Shown: piece after piece, positions 54,394 to 64,000 of the stretch
Layout of the letters: each line of letters starts with the position of its first letter
How positions within the stretch are numbered: the first letter of the stretch is position 1
Assembly: GCA_028641055.1 (NCBI GenBank)
Contig: CM054057.1
Span: 329,126,482-329,190,481, forward strand
Source of the DNA: Alopecurus myosuroides
Lineage: Eukaryota; Streptophyta; Magnoliopsida; Poales; Poaceae
Direction of reading: 5' to 3'
DNA length: 64,000 nucleotides
The notes under the pieces: generated by a model
Told to the model about the DNA's origin: nothing
What the model saw: the letters and a program-made list of their open reading frames with translations, nothing else
Databases searched by the model: none
Made by a program: the position numbers and the translations under genes

Positions 54394-54681
54394 CACGTCC
54401 TAGGCTATCCTCCTGCCCGATTCGGTGCAGGCTAAGAACTGAAAATCAGAGCCAGGTTCGACTGCGTTTCCGGGGAAAACTGGAGTAGTTTTATGTTTTC
54501 GTCTCGTTCTCGGTGCTGTGCTGGTCTGGAGGATTAAGGTCAACTGACAGAATATAATAACTGAACGTATTAGCATGACACTACTAGTCTACCGACTCTC
54601 CTGGTCCTACACCTACTCGGTACTGAACGTATTAGCATGGCCAAGACACGGGTGCAATTTGTAACATCCCACTTTTGCTAA

Positions 54682-54962
54682 GGCCTGTCCCAATGCACCG
54701 TCTCTTAGCACGCTATCATATGTCTAATAAAAACTTAAGAGACAACATGTACAATGCATTGTATATTAGATGTTGTATCTAAATTAATGATTTTGGGCTC
54801 ATGCATGCATTTGATTGGCCTAGAGCTTTTTTTGCCTATGGCCACGTGCCAAGATTGTATCTTAGCTAAGATACAACATCACTATCTCTCTTCATTAACT
54901 ATAGTGCCACATAAGCAAAATGCGTATAAAACCGTGCTAAGAGACTTGCATTGGGATAGGCC
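54682..54962. mobile_element. Harbinger/Tourist-like MITE 1 of a tandem pair (281 bp)
   Basis: Inverted ends GGCCTGTCCCAATGCA and, in complement, GGCCTATCCCAATGCA. TAA lies on both sides (54679-54681, 54963-54965), fitting a 3-bp Tourist duplication. The interior has further inverted parts (TTGTATCTTAGCTAAGATACAA). No coding region. Confidence 0.82.
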
Positions 54963-54965
54963 TAA

Positions 54966-55251
54966 GGCATGTCCCAATGCATCGTTTCTTAGCACGTTAT
55001 CATAGGTGCATTAATAATTTAAGAGACTACTAGTCCGATGCATTGTTTCTTAGAGCTTGTCTCTAAATTTAATGATTTAGTGCTAATGCATGGATTTTTG
55101 ATTGTGCTATTAACCATTTTTACCTATGATAGCGTGTTAATGTTGTATCTTTAACTAAGATACAACCTCACTCTCTCTTCTCATTAAGTAGTGTGCCACA
55201 TAAGCAAAACGTCTATGAACCCGCGCTAAGAAACCCCCAATGGGACAAGCC
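54966..55251. mobile_element. Harbinger/Tourist-like MITE 2 of a tandem pair (286 bp)
   Basis: Ends GGCATGTCCCAATGCA and, in complement, GGCTTGTCCCATT, with TAA on both sides (54963-54965, 55252-55254). It shares its left TAA with MITE 1. The interior is similar to MITE 1 but clearly diverged. Confidence 0.82.
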
Positions 55252-57026
55252 TAAGTAAAAGACTTGTTTCAGGGACATGTGCTAGCGTTTTCTGGGTCCC
55301 CTGCACATGGTTCGCTGAAGTTAGCGAACTCCCACTTTGGGTCAGCTTCTTTACATGTACGAAGACCCAATTAGCACATGTTTGATATTTTGGGCCTATT
55401 TTTCGTGTCAGACTTTTTTTATCAGCCCATCATAATAAATACGTCTAGTCATATGTACGCTAACTATTTTCGCCATTTCAATCAACGTTGTATACGTGTC
55501 TAAAATTTGTAACAATTTCGCACGCGATTTGTTGAGAAAGTCCAAACTGATTGTTGAGATATTTTTTGGACTATTTTTCTACAAAATATATGTGTTTATT
55601 TTAGAACTCATTTGGAATGATATGTTTATGCGCTCCTTCACATGCTGCAAACATGTGATTTTAATTGTTGCTATCGATTTACCATTTTGTTGAAATAAGT
55701 GATGATTTTTGTTGCAACTGAAACGGTGACAAATTATTTTATTGATTACCAATTTTTTAATTGATGCAAAAAATTTGTTGTTGCAATAGGTTGTGATTTT
55801 TGTTGAATTGTTTGAACTTTTTGTTGCAACGCAATAACATATTTGTTTAACTATTCTTTGTAACATTACTTATTTTTCGAATATTTTTAGAAGAATTTGT
55901 TGCAATATTTTTTTTATACACAGGGCGATAATTTTTGTTGGGTACCGGTGAATTTGCTGCAATGGTAGTTTTGCTGTAATTATCGAGATGGCCGGGGGCA
56001 ACATAATATACCCCTTCGTTTAAGTGGGGCTGTTGTGGAGTGCGGGTTCTATATACGAAAAGTAGAGGGCTAAAATACAAAAATGTGAAACGTTGTTTGT
56101 GACAGTAAGATGGCGATCGAACGGCCAACAAGGGGAGCTAGAACTAGGAAAGGTAGGGCGACCTGCGCCTAGCATTCACCTTTTGCTAAAATAGAGTTTC
56201 TGGTGTTGTTTTCATGACATTCATGCATGAAAATTTTGAACCAAGTTTCAATTTGAATTTAAATAAGAATTTGCCCAAAAATCACTTAAAGTGAGAACTT
56301 CAAATTTGAATGCAAAACATTTTCAAATTTGGAAAACAAAAACATGATAAGGTTGGAAATTTTATAAGGTTTCCAAAAAGTATTTTTGCAAATTTTAGGT
56401 TTTCAAATTGGCCCTCAAAACATAATTTTCTTTTCAGTTTTAAACCTCAGAAGGACCTCTTCGCAAAATACGGAAACTTTAGGGGTTTTTTGTAATTTCC
56501 TGTCTCTTTCTTCTTCTTCCTCTGGACAGAATGCAAGCAGTCTCCTGCGTGGCCGTCGTGGATGCCTCCTTGTCACCTCTCTGCATCCCTGCTTGCTCGA
56601 GCCGATAAGGCGCAAGGGCGTTGTGCGCCTCTTCCCTCCTCCTCGCCCCCTCACAGCTCTCCTCTCCCTCTCTGTCACCTCATGGCCGAAACCCTAGCTA
56701 GGGTTAGCCGCCATGGCGCCGCTGTTTTGGAGCCTCGCCCCGCCGTTCTGACAATCTGGGAAGGACCGCCATCCTCCACTGTCTCTCCACAAGGACGCAC
56801 GAGGGACGGGATGGACTAAGCTGCCTTGATTTCGCTGTCGATTCCATCTGCGGTCGTTGGCCGCCGTGGATGATTCCGGCCGACTCCGACTTTCCCCAAC
56901 CTCCTCGTCGCTTCCATCGTGCTCAGGGTGAGCCCCTGGTCCTCCAGGACCTCTTCCCTTCCTCCCTCCCCGTCGTGGTGTATTCACGGCAAGTGTCCTC
57001 ATGTGAGAACTAGATTTCGAGGCCAT
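55252..57026. other. Repeat-derived intergenic DNA, no gene
   Basis: The part from 55680 to 55980 has the phrase TTGTTGCAA scattered about every 40-60 bases, as in some transposon interiors. 56200-56450 is AT-rich with TTCAAATTTG motifs. 56500-57000 is GC-rich with short Pro/Ser frames. None of the frames has a recognisable domain. The right edge is close to the gypsy LTR. Confidence 0.45.
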
Positions 57027-57592
57027 TGCTACTGAGCAAAACTTCGAAAGGTTTAAGGCGGAAACGAGAGACGCGAGTTTACCCAGGTTCAGCCCCTCGA
57101 TTGAGGGGAAACCTACTCCTGCCTTCTTACTATTGGGGAACAAGGTCTCGATTACAAAGGGCGATTCCGGCTATCGATGTTTTGAGCGACCTTGCTATTG
57201 ACTTAGAACTTGTTTATCTACCTCCCAGGGTATCGCCTTATATAGTGGACGAGGCCTCCGGGTTACAAAGGGATCCGGGTTGTTCCTGTGATCAGACTCC
57301 TAGACTACTCCGGTTCGAAGACACTCTGTCCGGTTTATCCCAAGGCCTTGGGGTTACGTCCAGCCTTGGGCCGCTTCTTAGGTCTTGGGCCTCCGGGTCT
57401 CGCAATCCGGATCATGGGTCAGCTTCTCCACCTTCCCGGGTCACGCTTAGGGTGATCCGGGTCTTCTTTTGCTAGCTGGCACAAACTTAGCTCTTCCCGA
57501 TATAAACCGGATCAAGCACCATGGACCGGCCTGAGGGAAATCCGGTTCATGTGGGTGGAAAGTAAGGCTACCCCTTACTTATTCCCCCAACA
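57027..57592 (-). repeat. 3' LTR of the gypsy element (about 566 bp, outer end approximate)
   Basis: On the minus strand it starts TGTTGGGGGAATAAGTAAGG and ends near GCTCAGTAGCA. The second copy would lie beyond the window, so the limits are partly inferred. Confidence 0.55.
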
Positions 57593-57972
57593 TTAGCCCC
57601 TAGGTTAACCTAAACTCGTAAATTAAAGCTTACGTGTTCATGTTAAGCTATTTTTGGAAATTTCTAAAACACTATTTGTTAGTTCGAGGAATAATCTTCT
57701 GGAAAATCTGATCCGGATTATACGGGCCTCATTGTTATCACCAGGATCATATCTTTCCGTTTCTTTGGAAAAAAATAACTCTGCATCTTATCACCAAAGT
57801 CTCAGGAACCAAAAAGATGTTGGTTTATCCCGGATTTTCCGCCGCGTATTTTCCTCAGGAAAAAATCTTCATCTGTAGATCCAATCTCTTCGCATTTTTC
57901 CCGTAAAAAGGTTGATCCTGAAGGTCCTTTGTGTAAAATTACCCCATTAACCTAGGGTTTAGGCCCCCCGCC

Positions 57973-57980
57973 TATAAATA
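57973..57980 (+). promoter_or_regulatory. TATA box of the antisense extra gene
   Basis: TATAAATA lies 93 bp upstream of the first ATG (58073) of the plus-strand gene, within a GC-rich context. This gives the extra gene its own promoter, opposite to the gypsy transcript. Confidence 0.65.
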
Positions 57981-58072
57981 GCCTCCTGGTACGGCCCCTG
58001 GGTCATTCGCACCCCACGCTCCCCACTTCATCTCCTTCCTCAGAACAAAGCTTGAGAGCTCCGTTTTCTTCC

Positions 58073-61000
58073 ATGCGCCGCCGTGGCCGGAGCTTCGCCA
58101 GCGTTCGACACAAGATGGTGAAGGAGAAGAGCCAAGCGACCAAGCCTAGAGGAACCGGAAAGAAGAAGAAGGCCAGTGGCGCTTCCGGTTCTACCGCGGT
58201 CAAGTCTGGCCGGGCGATGATGCAGGTGAACTGGTGTAAATCAGAGATGACCCAGGGCCGGCTGACCGAGATGGAGGACGCCGGTTTACTCCCGAAGAAT
58301 ATATCCTGGCAAGCTCCAGGAAATGTGATCCGACCTGAACCTGGGCCGGGCGAGGTAATAGTTTTCGAGGCCCACATTCTTCGTGGGTTTCGTCCTCCGG
58401 GTCTCATTTTTTTCCGCCGGCTCTTGAGCTATTACGGTCTCCACCTCCAAGATCTTCCCCCAAATTCCATCCTTAATATTAGTAACTTCGTAGTTCTCTG
58501 TGAAGATTATCTCCAAGTAGAGCCCAATTTAGATATCTTTCTTGAGTACTTTTACTGCAACAAACACTCGGAAGTAGCCGGGGTGAGCTTATTCATTGCG
58601 GCGCTGTCTCGTTTCCGAGGCGGAAAGACATCGCCTATCTGGGTATTCCCCTCGCAAGTCACCCCAAGCTATGGCAAAAATCCTTCTTCTACATAAAAAA
58701 AACACCTCTCCTGTAGATGAACCGGCTCTTCCAGGTTAGCGCCCTGAATGTCTAATCTATACCATCACTATGAACTCTTACGCCAAATCCACTGATCGAG
58801 TCAAAATCAAGCCCCTGCTGAAGCGTGTAACGTCCTTGATAGTTCACGAGCTAACTAGTTTAGATCTAACCAAGACTTGGGTGGAATGGCGTATCCAACC
58901 CCTCAGCATCAGGAACCGGCTGTTCCATGAGTACACCGATTTATCAGACCCCATGCGATATTCCGATTCTTCGATTTCGAAATCTGATATGGTGACTGCG
59001 TTAAAGTACTTGGTTGGAATAAAGCAAGACAGATTCTTTGACGTTGGCCTGGCTGCCTTTTACGCTTCTAACCCGGCTCCTCCTGTAAGTTTATTTTCTT
59101 ATAAGTAACTTTCGTTCTTTAAGATTGTGCACATATTGACCTTGATTTTGTCCGTTTTGCAGCCCACTGATCCCTTCTGGGTCACCACTTAAGAACCGGC
59201 TTCTCCTCCTGAGGATGATGAATCAGAGGAACAAAGTGGCGAAGAGGATGATGTTTCTAAATTTGACTCCCTTGGTCACTTGCACAATCAATTTGCTGAC
59301 GCTGGTTACTCGCTAGATGAACCGGTAGAACAAGAGGGCGCCAGGTTAGGCCAAGGAGGAGCTAATGAAGAGGTGCCGGATCAGGGCATTCCAAATCAGA
59401 ACCCTCCGGATCCCACTCCCACCACTCCCATTTCTGGTTCTAATGTGGTTGCTGAGATAGATTCCCCCACAGGCAATAATAGGACCCGACAAGCTGTTGC
59501 AAAGGTGACTATCTCTAGACTGTCCAAACAACCCTTGAACCCATCCTCACATATAGAGAAAACGCATGACGATGAAGAGGTCAGCAAGAGAAGGAGGATC
59601 CGGAGCTCCGGGTCAAGTGAGTTAGAAGCAGGTTTGCCTAAGAAAACTCCTCTCCGCCGGGTTTCCAAGGCTCGAGTATCGCCTACCCCTTCACACCCTT
59701 TGGCTGGAAAAATCAGGCCTGAGCTGAGTCGCCCTTTTCATTCAGATTCTCCCAATTCCGACTCATCTCATTTCAGCGGGGCTAGCAAGTTTTCCATTAA
59801 CTCCGGGTAATCTAGTTTTACAAACTTTGGTTCATCACTACCAACACTTAGTTATGCAATCCGGCTTATGATTCTCTTTTCATTGCAGAGCCCAAGCTGT
59901 GTTGAAGGTTAACCCTATCTCATCTGCCGCTCCTGCTGCAAACCTTGAGGAGAGGGTCTTTGGAGAAGAAGAGGATGAACCGGTTGCTCGATCGCCGGGT
60001 CATGTTGATGATATGGTTGAAGATACTGATGAAGTGAATCCGGTTGATGACGCACCTGATAATGATCCTCTGGTTGAAGATATGGTTGTTTCTGACCCGG
60101 ATGTAGTCATAACCGTCTCTCAAGCTACCCAGGCTGTTGGACCCTCCACTGTGCTTTCCAAAGTCACAGAGGATTTGAAGGCCAAGCCAGAGGAAAAGAC
60201 GGCCCCCCTAACCTGAATACCGAAGGCCAGGATTTTGATACACTGGCTCGGGAACTTTGTGAGAACCGGCGCCGCGCAGATGGGATTATAGAATTTATGA
60301 AGAAGAAATATGAGGTAACCTTGACATACATAACCTGTATCCCTTAATCTTCCAGTTTATATCTGTAACATGAACTTGAAGATTTATCATTGAATGTTTT
60401 GAACTGATAAGCTGTAGCCCCCAAGGGCCGGTTTACAATTTTATTGTGAACCGAGACTTGTTCTGTTTTTATACTTAACCATTGAATCTTAAACTCAAAT
60501 AGTGTAGCCCCCAAGTGTCGGGTTGGAATCCTGCAGCTGCCCGAGACTTAATCATAACTTATAACCCAATGTTTGAATCTGAAATAATGTAGCTCCCAGT
60601 GCGGGTTTGCCATCCCGCGTCTACTCGGGACTTGCAAATATAACCTGGAATAGGCTATAAGTTCTTGTAAGCTCTTAATTTTCTGGGTTATGTTTTTAGA
60701 AGCCGGAATTTCCTCAAGTTATAATTGGAACCTGATGATAATTTGTTTTGATGCAACCAATAATTGTGCAGAGTCTTGAATCTTCCTCGCAAAAGGAGAT
60801 CTCAAATTTGAAGAGCCCGCTAGCACAAGAGGCTCAGAAAACTGAGGAGGCCAGGACCTAGCAGCAAGAGCTAGAGGATCAAGTTACCGAGTTAGCCAAA
60901 ACTTGGTCTGTTCTCCAGCAGGATTTTGAGAACCGGGAAAAGACTCTTATTATAAGACCAGAAAATGCTGAGAAGGAGTTGGAGGAAACCCGGAGCAGCT

Positions 61001-61728
61001 CCACCAAGGTTAAGGACCTGCTAGGAGAGATCACCTGAAGTGTGTTTGGTAAGTGTGCTCCACGTGCATCTCATTAATGCATTGCTTTTCTGGTTCATTA
61101 TCTCCTTTGCCTTGTTATAATTATCCTGTTTCTGATCAAAATGTTCTTGTAACTTGCAGGTAGAATGCACGGCAATAACCTCCAGCTTCCTGACCTGAAA
61201 TTGAAAGCTCTATTCACCTTGACCCGGCAGCTGTATGTTGGAGGAGGAGAATGCATTAAGGCTGCCAGGAACTGGGACAACCTCCCCCCCAAGAGACTCC
61301 ATGAGATGATTGTGGAACTAACTCAAGTTCCACACTGGATAGAGGAACACAAAATGTCATCCTTCCGTCATGGAGCCATCAAGGTTATGTCTGTGGCCAA
61401 AGCTTATCACCCGGAATTGAATCCGGATCTCCTTGTGTAAGGTTTCCCAGAGTATCGGGCGGACAGGTCCAAGTACGAGAGGAAGGATTTCGCCAAGATC
61501 GAGAAGGAGTGTCGGTTCTAGGCTTGCACCATTGCAGAAAAGGTGAAGCTGAAGGAACTCTGTCTGGGTTACGCTTCCTTGGGTGAGCGCAAAATGCCTT
61601 TCTCTCCTCAAGTTGTAGCTACTGTCCGTCAAGCTCCACAGAAAAGCCTGGCTTTCTGTAGCCTCTTCATCTGGTGCGCCTCACTTCGTTACTCCTTCGG
61701 TTTCTGCTCCACCCTGCCCTTTATATGA
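58073..61728 (+). pseudogene. Antisense additional gene of the gypsy element (PF04195-like, 'putative gypsy type transposon')
   Basis: A multi-exon plus-strand gene. Exon 1 (from ATG 58073) has a basic N-terminus (KPRGTGKKKKASG) and the conserved block VIFEAHILRGFRPPGLIFFRRLLSYYGL, then NISNFVVLCEDYLQVEP, typical of a plant-wide transposon-associated domain (PF04195). An extra A in an A run near 58700 breaks the frame. The next exon (58770-59084) ends at a GTAAGT donor. The third (59163-59805) is acidic and then basic (SKRRRIRSSG). The fourth starts at 59889. Later exons encode a coiled-coil part (60770-61036) and a helical end (61161-61728). TAG/TAA codons near 59192, 60859, 61035 and 61520 show it is decayed. 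The role in the element is unknown. It lies between pol and the LTR on the opposite strand. Confidence 0.7.
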
Positions 61729-62499
61729 ACCGGAGAATACCAATGATACTTTGGCTCAGCTGGAGTAGAAGTATGTTTCGGCTGCTGATCTTGAGGAAGC
61801 AGAAAATGCCCGAAGTGTAAAATGAAGATCACCCGGAGACTCAAGACCCGGATTCTGGCGCCGGGTTAGATGCTACGCAACAGAAAGAAAATTTGTTGCA
61901 GAATAAACATTTAGGTCCCTACAATAATAATAATTTAACCCGGATGGGTTTGTAATATGCTAGATAAACTGTTTTATTTCTAGCTCTATTTTTTTGAAAG
62001 TGCGCATGTGCACTTATGTCACAATTGGCATGTAATAACTTGGTTTTGCTTGCTAAGTTATTCAAAAAAAATTCCAAGTTACAAATTTTTGCAACATCTT
62101 TGATTGGTATTCGGAGTTTTCCTTGACTTGGTTTTTCTTTGCTTTCTAACTCAACCGGTTTTTCGCATGACATATTCTAGTGTTTACAACTCTGGTAAGT
62201 TCAGGGTCATAGTAACCCGGTTTTGCCAGATTATAACATGATTGACTCAACCAGGTTTAAACATCTAGGTCATAAAATGGTGTGTAACCACTAACTGGCA
62301 GGCAAGTATAACCAATATATTTTGGCACATGCCAGATTCTTGAGATATAGACTGTGCTCTAGCATCAGCCCCCAAGTAATCATATATGAAAAAGTTTAAC
62401 TCTTTGGCACAATGATAATTTTCTAGAAGAAATCTCAATAACTCAAATTTTGTCAAGTTTGCTTTTTATTGTCAATATAACATAGTGATTACAATGATC
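61729..62499. other. Spacer between antisense gene and pol
   Basis: About 770 bp of AT-rich sequence in the gypsy element. No coding region can be supported. It separates the two convergent reading directions. Confidence 0.5.
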
Positions 62500-64000
62500 C
62501 TATGTATAATATGGCGTCAAATGGGCTATGTTCCATGGTCTTCCAGTTTCTTTCTCAGATGTTCGTGATTTATTAGCATCACGCATATCAATGAGGTAAT
62601 ATGATCCATTGTGTAGTTTCTTACTTACTACAATGATCCTTCCCATGGTGGACTTAGCTTGTGCATCCCATCCTTTTTCTGGATCAGGCGTAACACTAAG
62701 TCTCCTTCCTGAAAACTTCGAGTTTTAACCCTGCGGCTATGATAACGACGCAAGTCCTGCTGATATATGGCTGACCTGGACGCTGCGAGCTCGCGTGCTT
62801 CTTCTAAAGCATCAAGCGAGTCTTGACGGGCTATCTCATTATGGGTTTCCACATAAGCAGCCACTCTGGGTGAATCGTGACAAATATCACTTGGCAAAAC
62901 TGCCTCAGCCCCATAAACCAGAAAAAACGGTGTGTAACATGTTGATCTGTTTGGCGTAGTTCTTATGCTCCATAAAACAGCAGGTAACTCTTTAACCCAA
63001 CGCCCAACATTTTTTTTCTAATGGGACCTGGAGTCTAGGTTTGATACATTTTAGTAATTCATGGTTAGCTTGCTCTGCTTGTCCATTAGACTGCGGATGT
63101 GCCACTGAAGCAAGATCGAGCCGTATATGGTTTTGTTCACAAAACTTCTGCATTGCTTCTTCTGACAAATTCGTCCCATCGTCTGTTATAATGCTATGCG
63201 GGTAACCAAATCTGAAAATCAGTTTTTTTTAGGAACTTGACTGCTGTAACCGCATCACATTTACTGATTGGTTCTGCTTCTACCCACTTTGTGAACTTCT
63301 CAACTGCCACCAATAAATGAGTCTTCTTATCAGACGACCTTTTGAAAGGTCCTACCATGTCAAGCCCCTAGACCGCAAAAGGCCAAGTATGGGAATCATG
63401 CGCAGATCTTTACCTGGCATGTGATCCTACCTTGCATATCTCTGACATCCTTCGCACGTTCTCACTATTTGTTTTGCATCAACATTTGCAGTTAACCAGA
63501 ATAATCCATGTCTGAAAGCCTTAATGACTAAAGATCTGGAACTTGCATGGTGGCTGCAATCTCCTGAGTGGATTTCTTTTAAAATCTGACACCCTTCTTC
63601 CGGAGAGACACATCTCTGAAATATTCCAGTCGCGCTTAGCTTATATAACTCACCATTGATAATTGTATATGACGTCAACCTTCTTATAACCTGACGAGCG
63701 ATAACCTCGTTCTGCGGGAGTTCGCCTCTCATAAGGTACGCCAGGTATGGTTCAGTCCACTCTGGGATTGTATGCAGGGAGGCTACTAATTCTGACTTCG
63801 GATCTGGGTTTGCCAGGTCTTCCTCTGTTGGAATTTTAACTGACAGGCTATGAATTTCATCCAGAAAAACGTTAGGTTGAACTTCTTTTTTCCGGGAACC
63901 TAGACGAGCCAATGCATCAGCTGCTTCGTTGAGACGTCGATCAATATGATCAACTTGAATCCTTGGAAATGTCCAGCTAGCTGGGTAACCGCTCGCCTAT
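62500..64000 (-). pseudogene. Gypsy pol, 3' part: RNase H end and integrase (partial, mutated)
   Basis: The minus strand reads from the window edge: a segment after RNase H (residues SVKIPTEEDLANPDPKSEL...), then the integrase zinc-binding HHCC domain (IHSGDCSHHASSR, then CEGCQRYAR), then the core with its three acidic residues in broken frames (GLDMVGPFKR; TDDGTNLSEEA; GQAEQANHELL). The C-terminal part follows (VAAYVETHNEIARQDSLDALEEA, FQEGDLVLRLIQKKDG) and ends at a stop at 62500. A TAG near 63370 and several indels make it inactive. The integrase inserts the cDNA; the reverse transcriptase lies outside the window. Confidence 0.85.

Larger units (their letters stand above)
57027..64000 (-). 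mobile_element. Gypsy retrotransposon, 3' part, with an antisense extra gene (Tat-type); runs off the window
   Basis: In minus orientation: pol (beyond 64000 to 62500), a non-coding gap, an additional gene on the opposite strand (58073-61728), then the 3' LTR (57592 down to about 57027). The LTR begins TGTTGGGGGAATAAG after the purine-rich TAGGGGCTAA. Antisense additional ORFs between integrase and 3' LTR are known from Tat-lineage gypsy elements (Grande, RIRE2). The outer end of the LTR (57027) is a best guess, because no second LTR is in the window. Confidence 0.75.

Noticed and set aside
1..64000. CRISPR arrays, operons or phage-like systems
   Set aside because: Introns, MITEs, LINEs and LTR elements show plant nuclear DNA. 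No regularly spaced repeats or bacterial gene order were seen.

Overview
The window is nuclear DNA of a grass, most likely a Triticeae genome (wheat, Aegilops or barley relatives). The reasons are the many Stowaway MITEs with CTCCCTCCGT ends, dense nested retrotransposons, GC-rich single-exon genes next to AT-rich transposon DNA, and canonical GT-AG introns. No clade-specific marker was tested, so the genus is an inference. Names of transposon families are from memory; boundaries rest on terminal repeats and target-site duplications (TSDs) read directly from the sequence.

Low-copy genes are few. They are a four-exon RPB5-like subunit of RNA polymerase V (NRPE5 type, 3408-7658, +), an intact single-exon UGT75-like glycosyltransferase (9244-10779, -), a single-exon ubiquitin-like protein 5 gene (48819-49040, +), and a strictosidine synthase-like gene (53230-54251, -) with a frameshift near its 3' end.

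Everything else is mainly mobile DNA. 1-3226: unassigned sequence, then a Harbinger-type element (1658-3226) with its own TATA box and an unrecognised acidic coiled-coil-like ORF, ending 181 bp before the NRPE5 start codon. 4444-7532: the last NRPE5 intron, 3.1 kb, with two Stowaways and a LINE RNase H fragment. 8127-8967: a gag-only copia remnant. 11244-18885: a complete but decayed LINE with a 14-bp TSD. 19616-35013: a second LINE, split by an LTR retrotransposon (19643-29055) whose 4.46-kb LTRs flank an interior of only 497 bp. 35546-47257: a complete Tc1/mariner-type transposon (DD39D transposase, minus strand, mutated) with an unrecognised cysteine-rich ORF on the opposite strand. That ORF is interrupted by a 6.6-kb LTR element lacking pol (36493-43135). 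47400-48400: a retroposon-like stretch. 54682-55251: two MITEs in tandem sharing a TAA. 57027-64000: the 3' part of a minus-strand gypsy element of apparent Tat type, with an additional multi-exon gene antisense to pol.

The genes do not form a pathway. The main story is layered transposition. The giant-LTR insertion is very young (LTRs about 0.2% different by eye), while the LTR element inside the mariner is much older (about 6% in the part compared). The least familiar items are the cysteine-rich ORF inside the mariner element, the ORF carried by the Harbinger-like element, and tRNA-like (pol III box) motifs in the giant LTRs.
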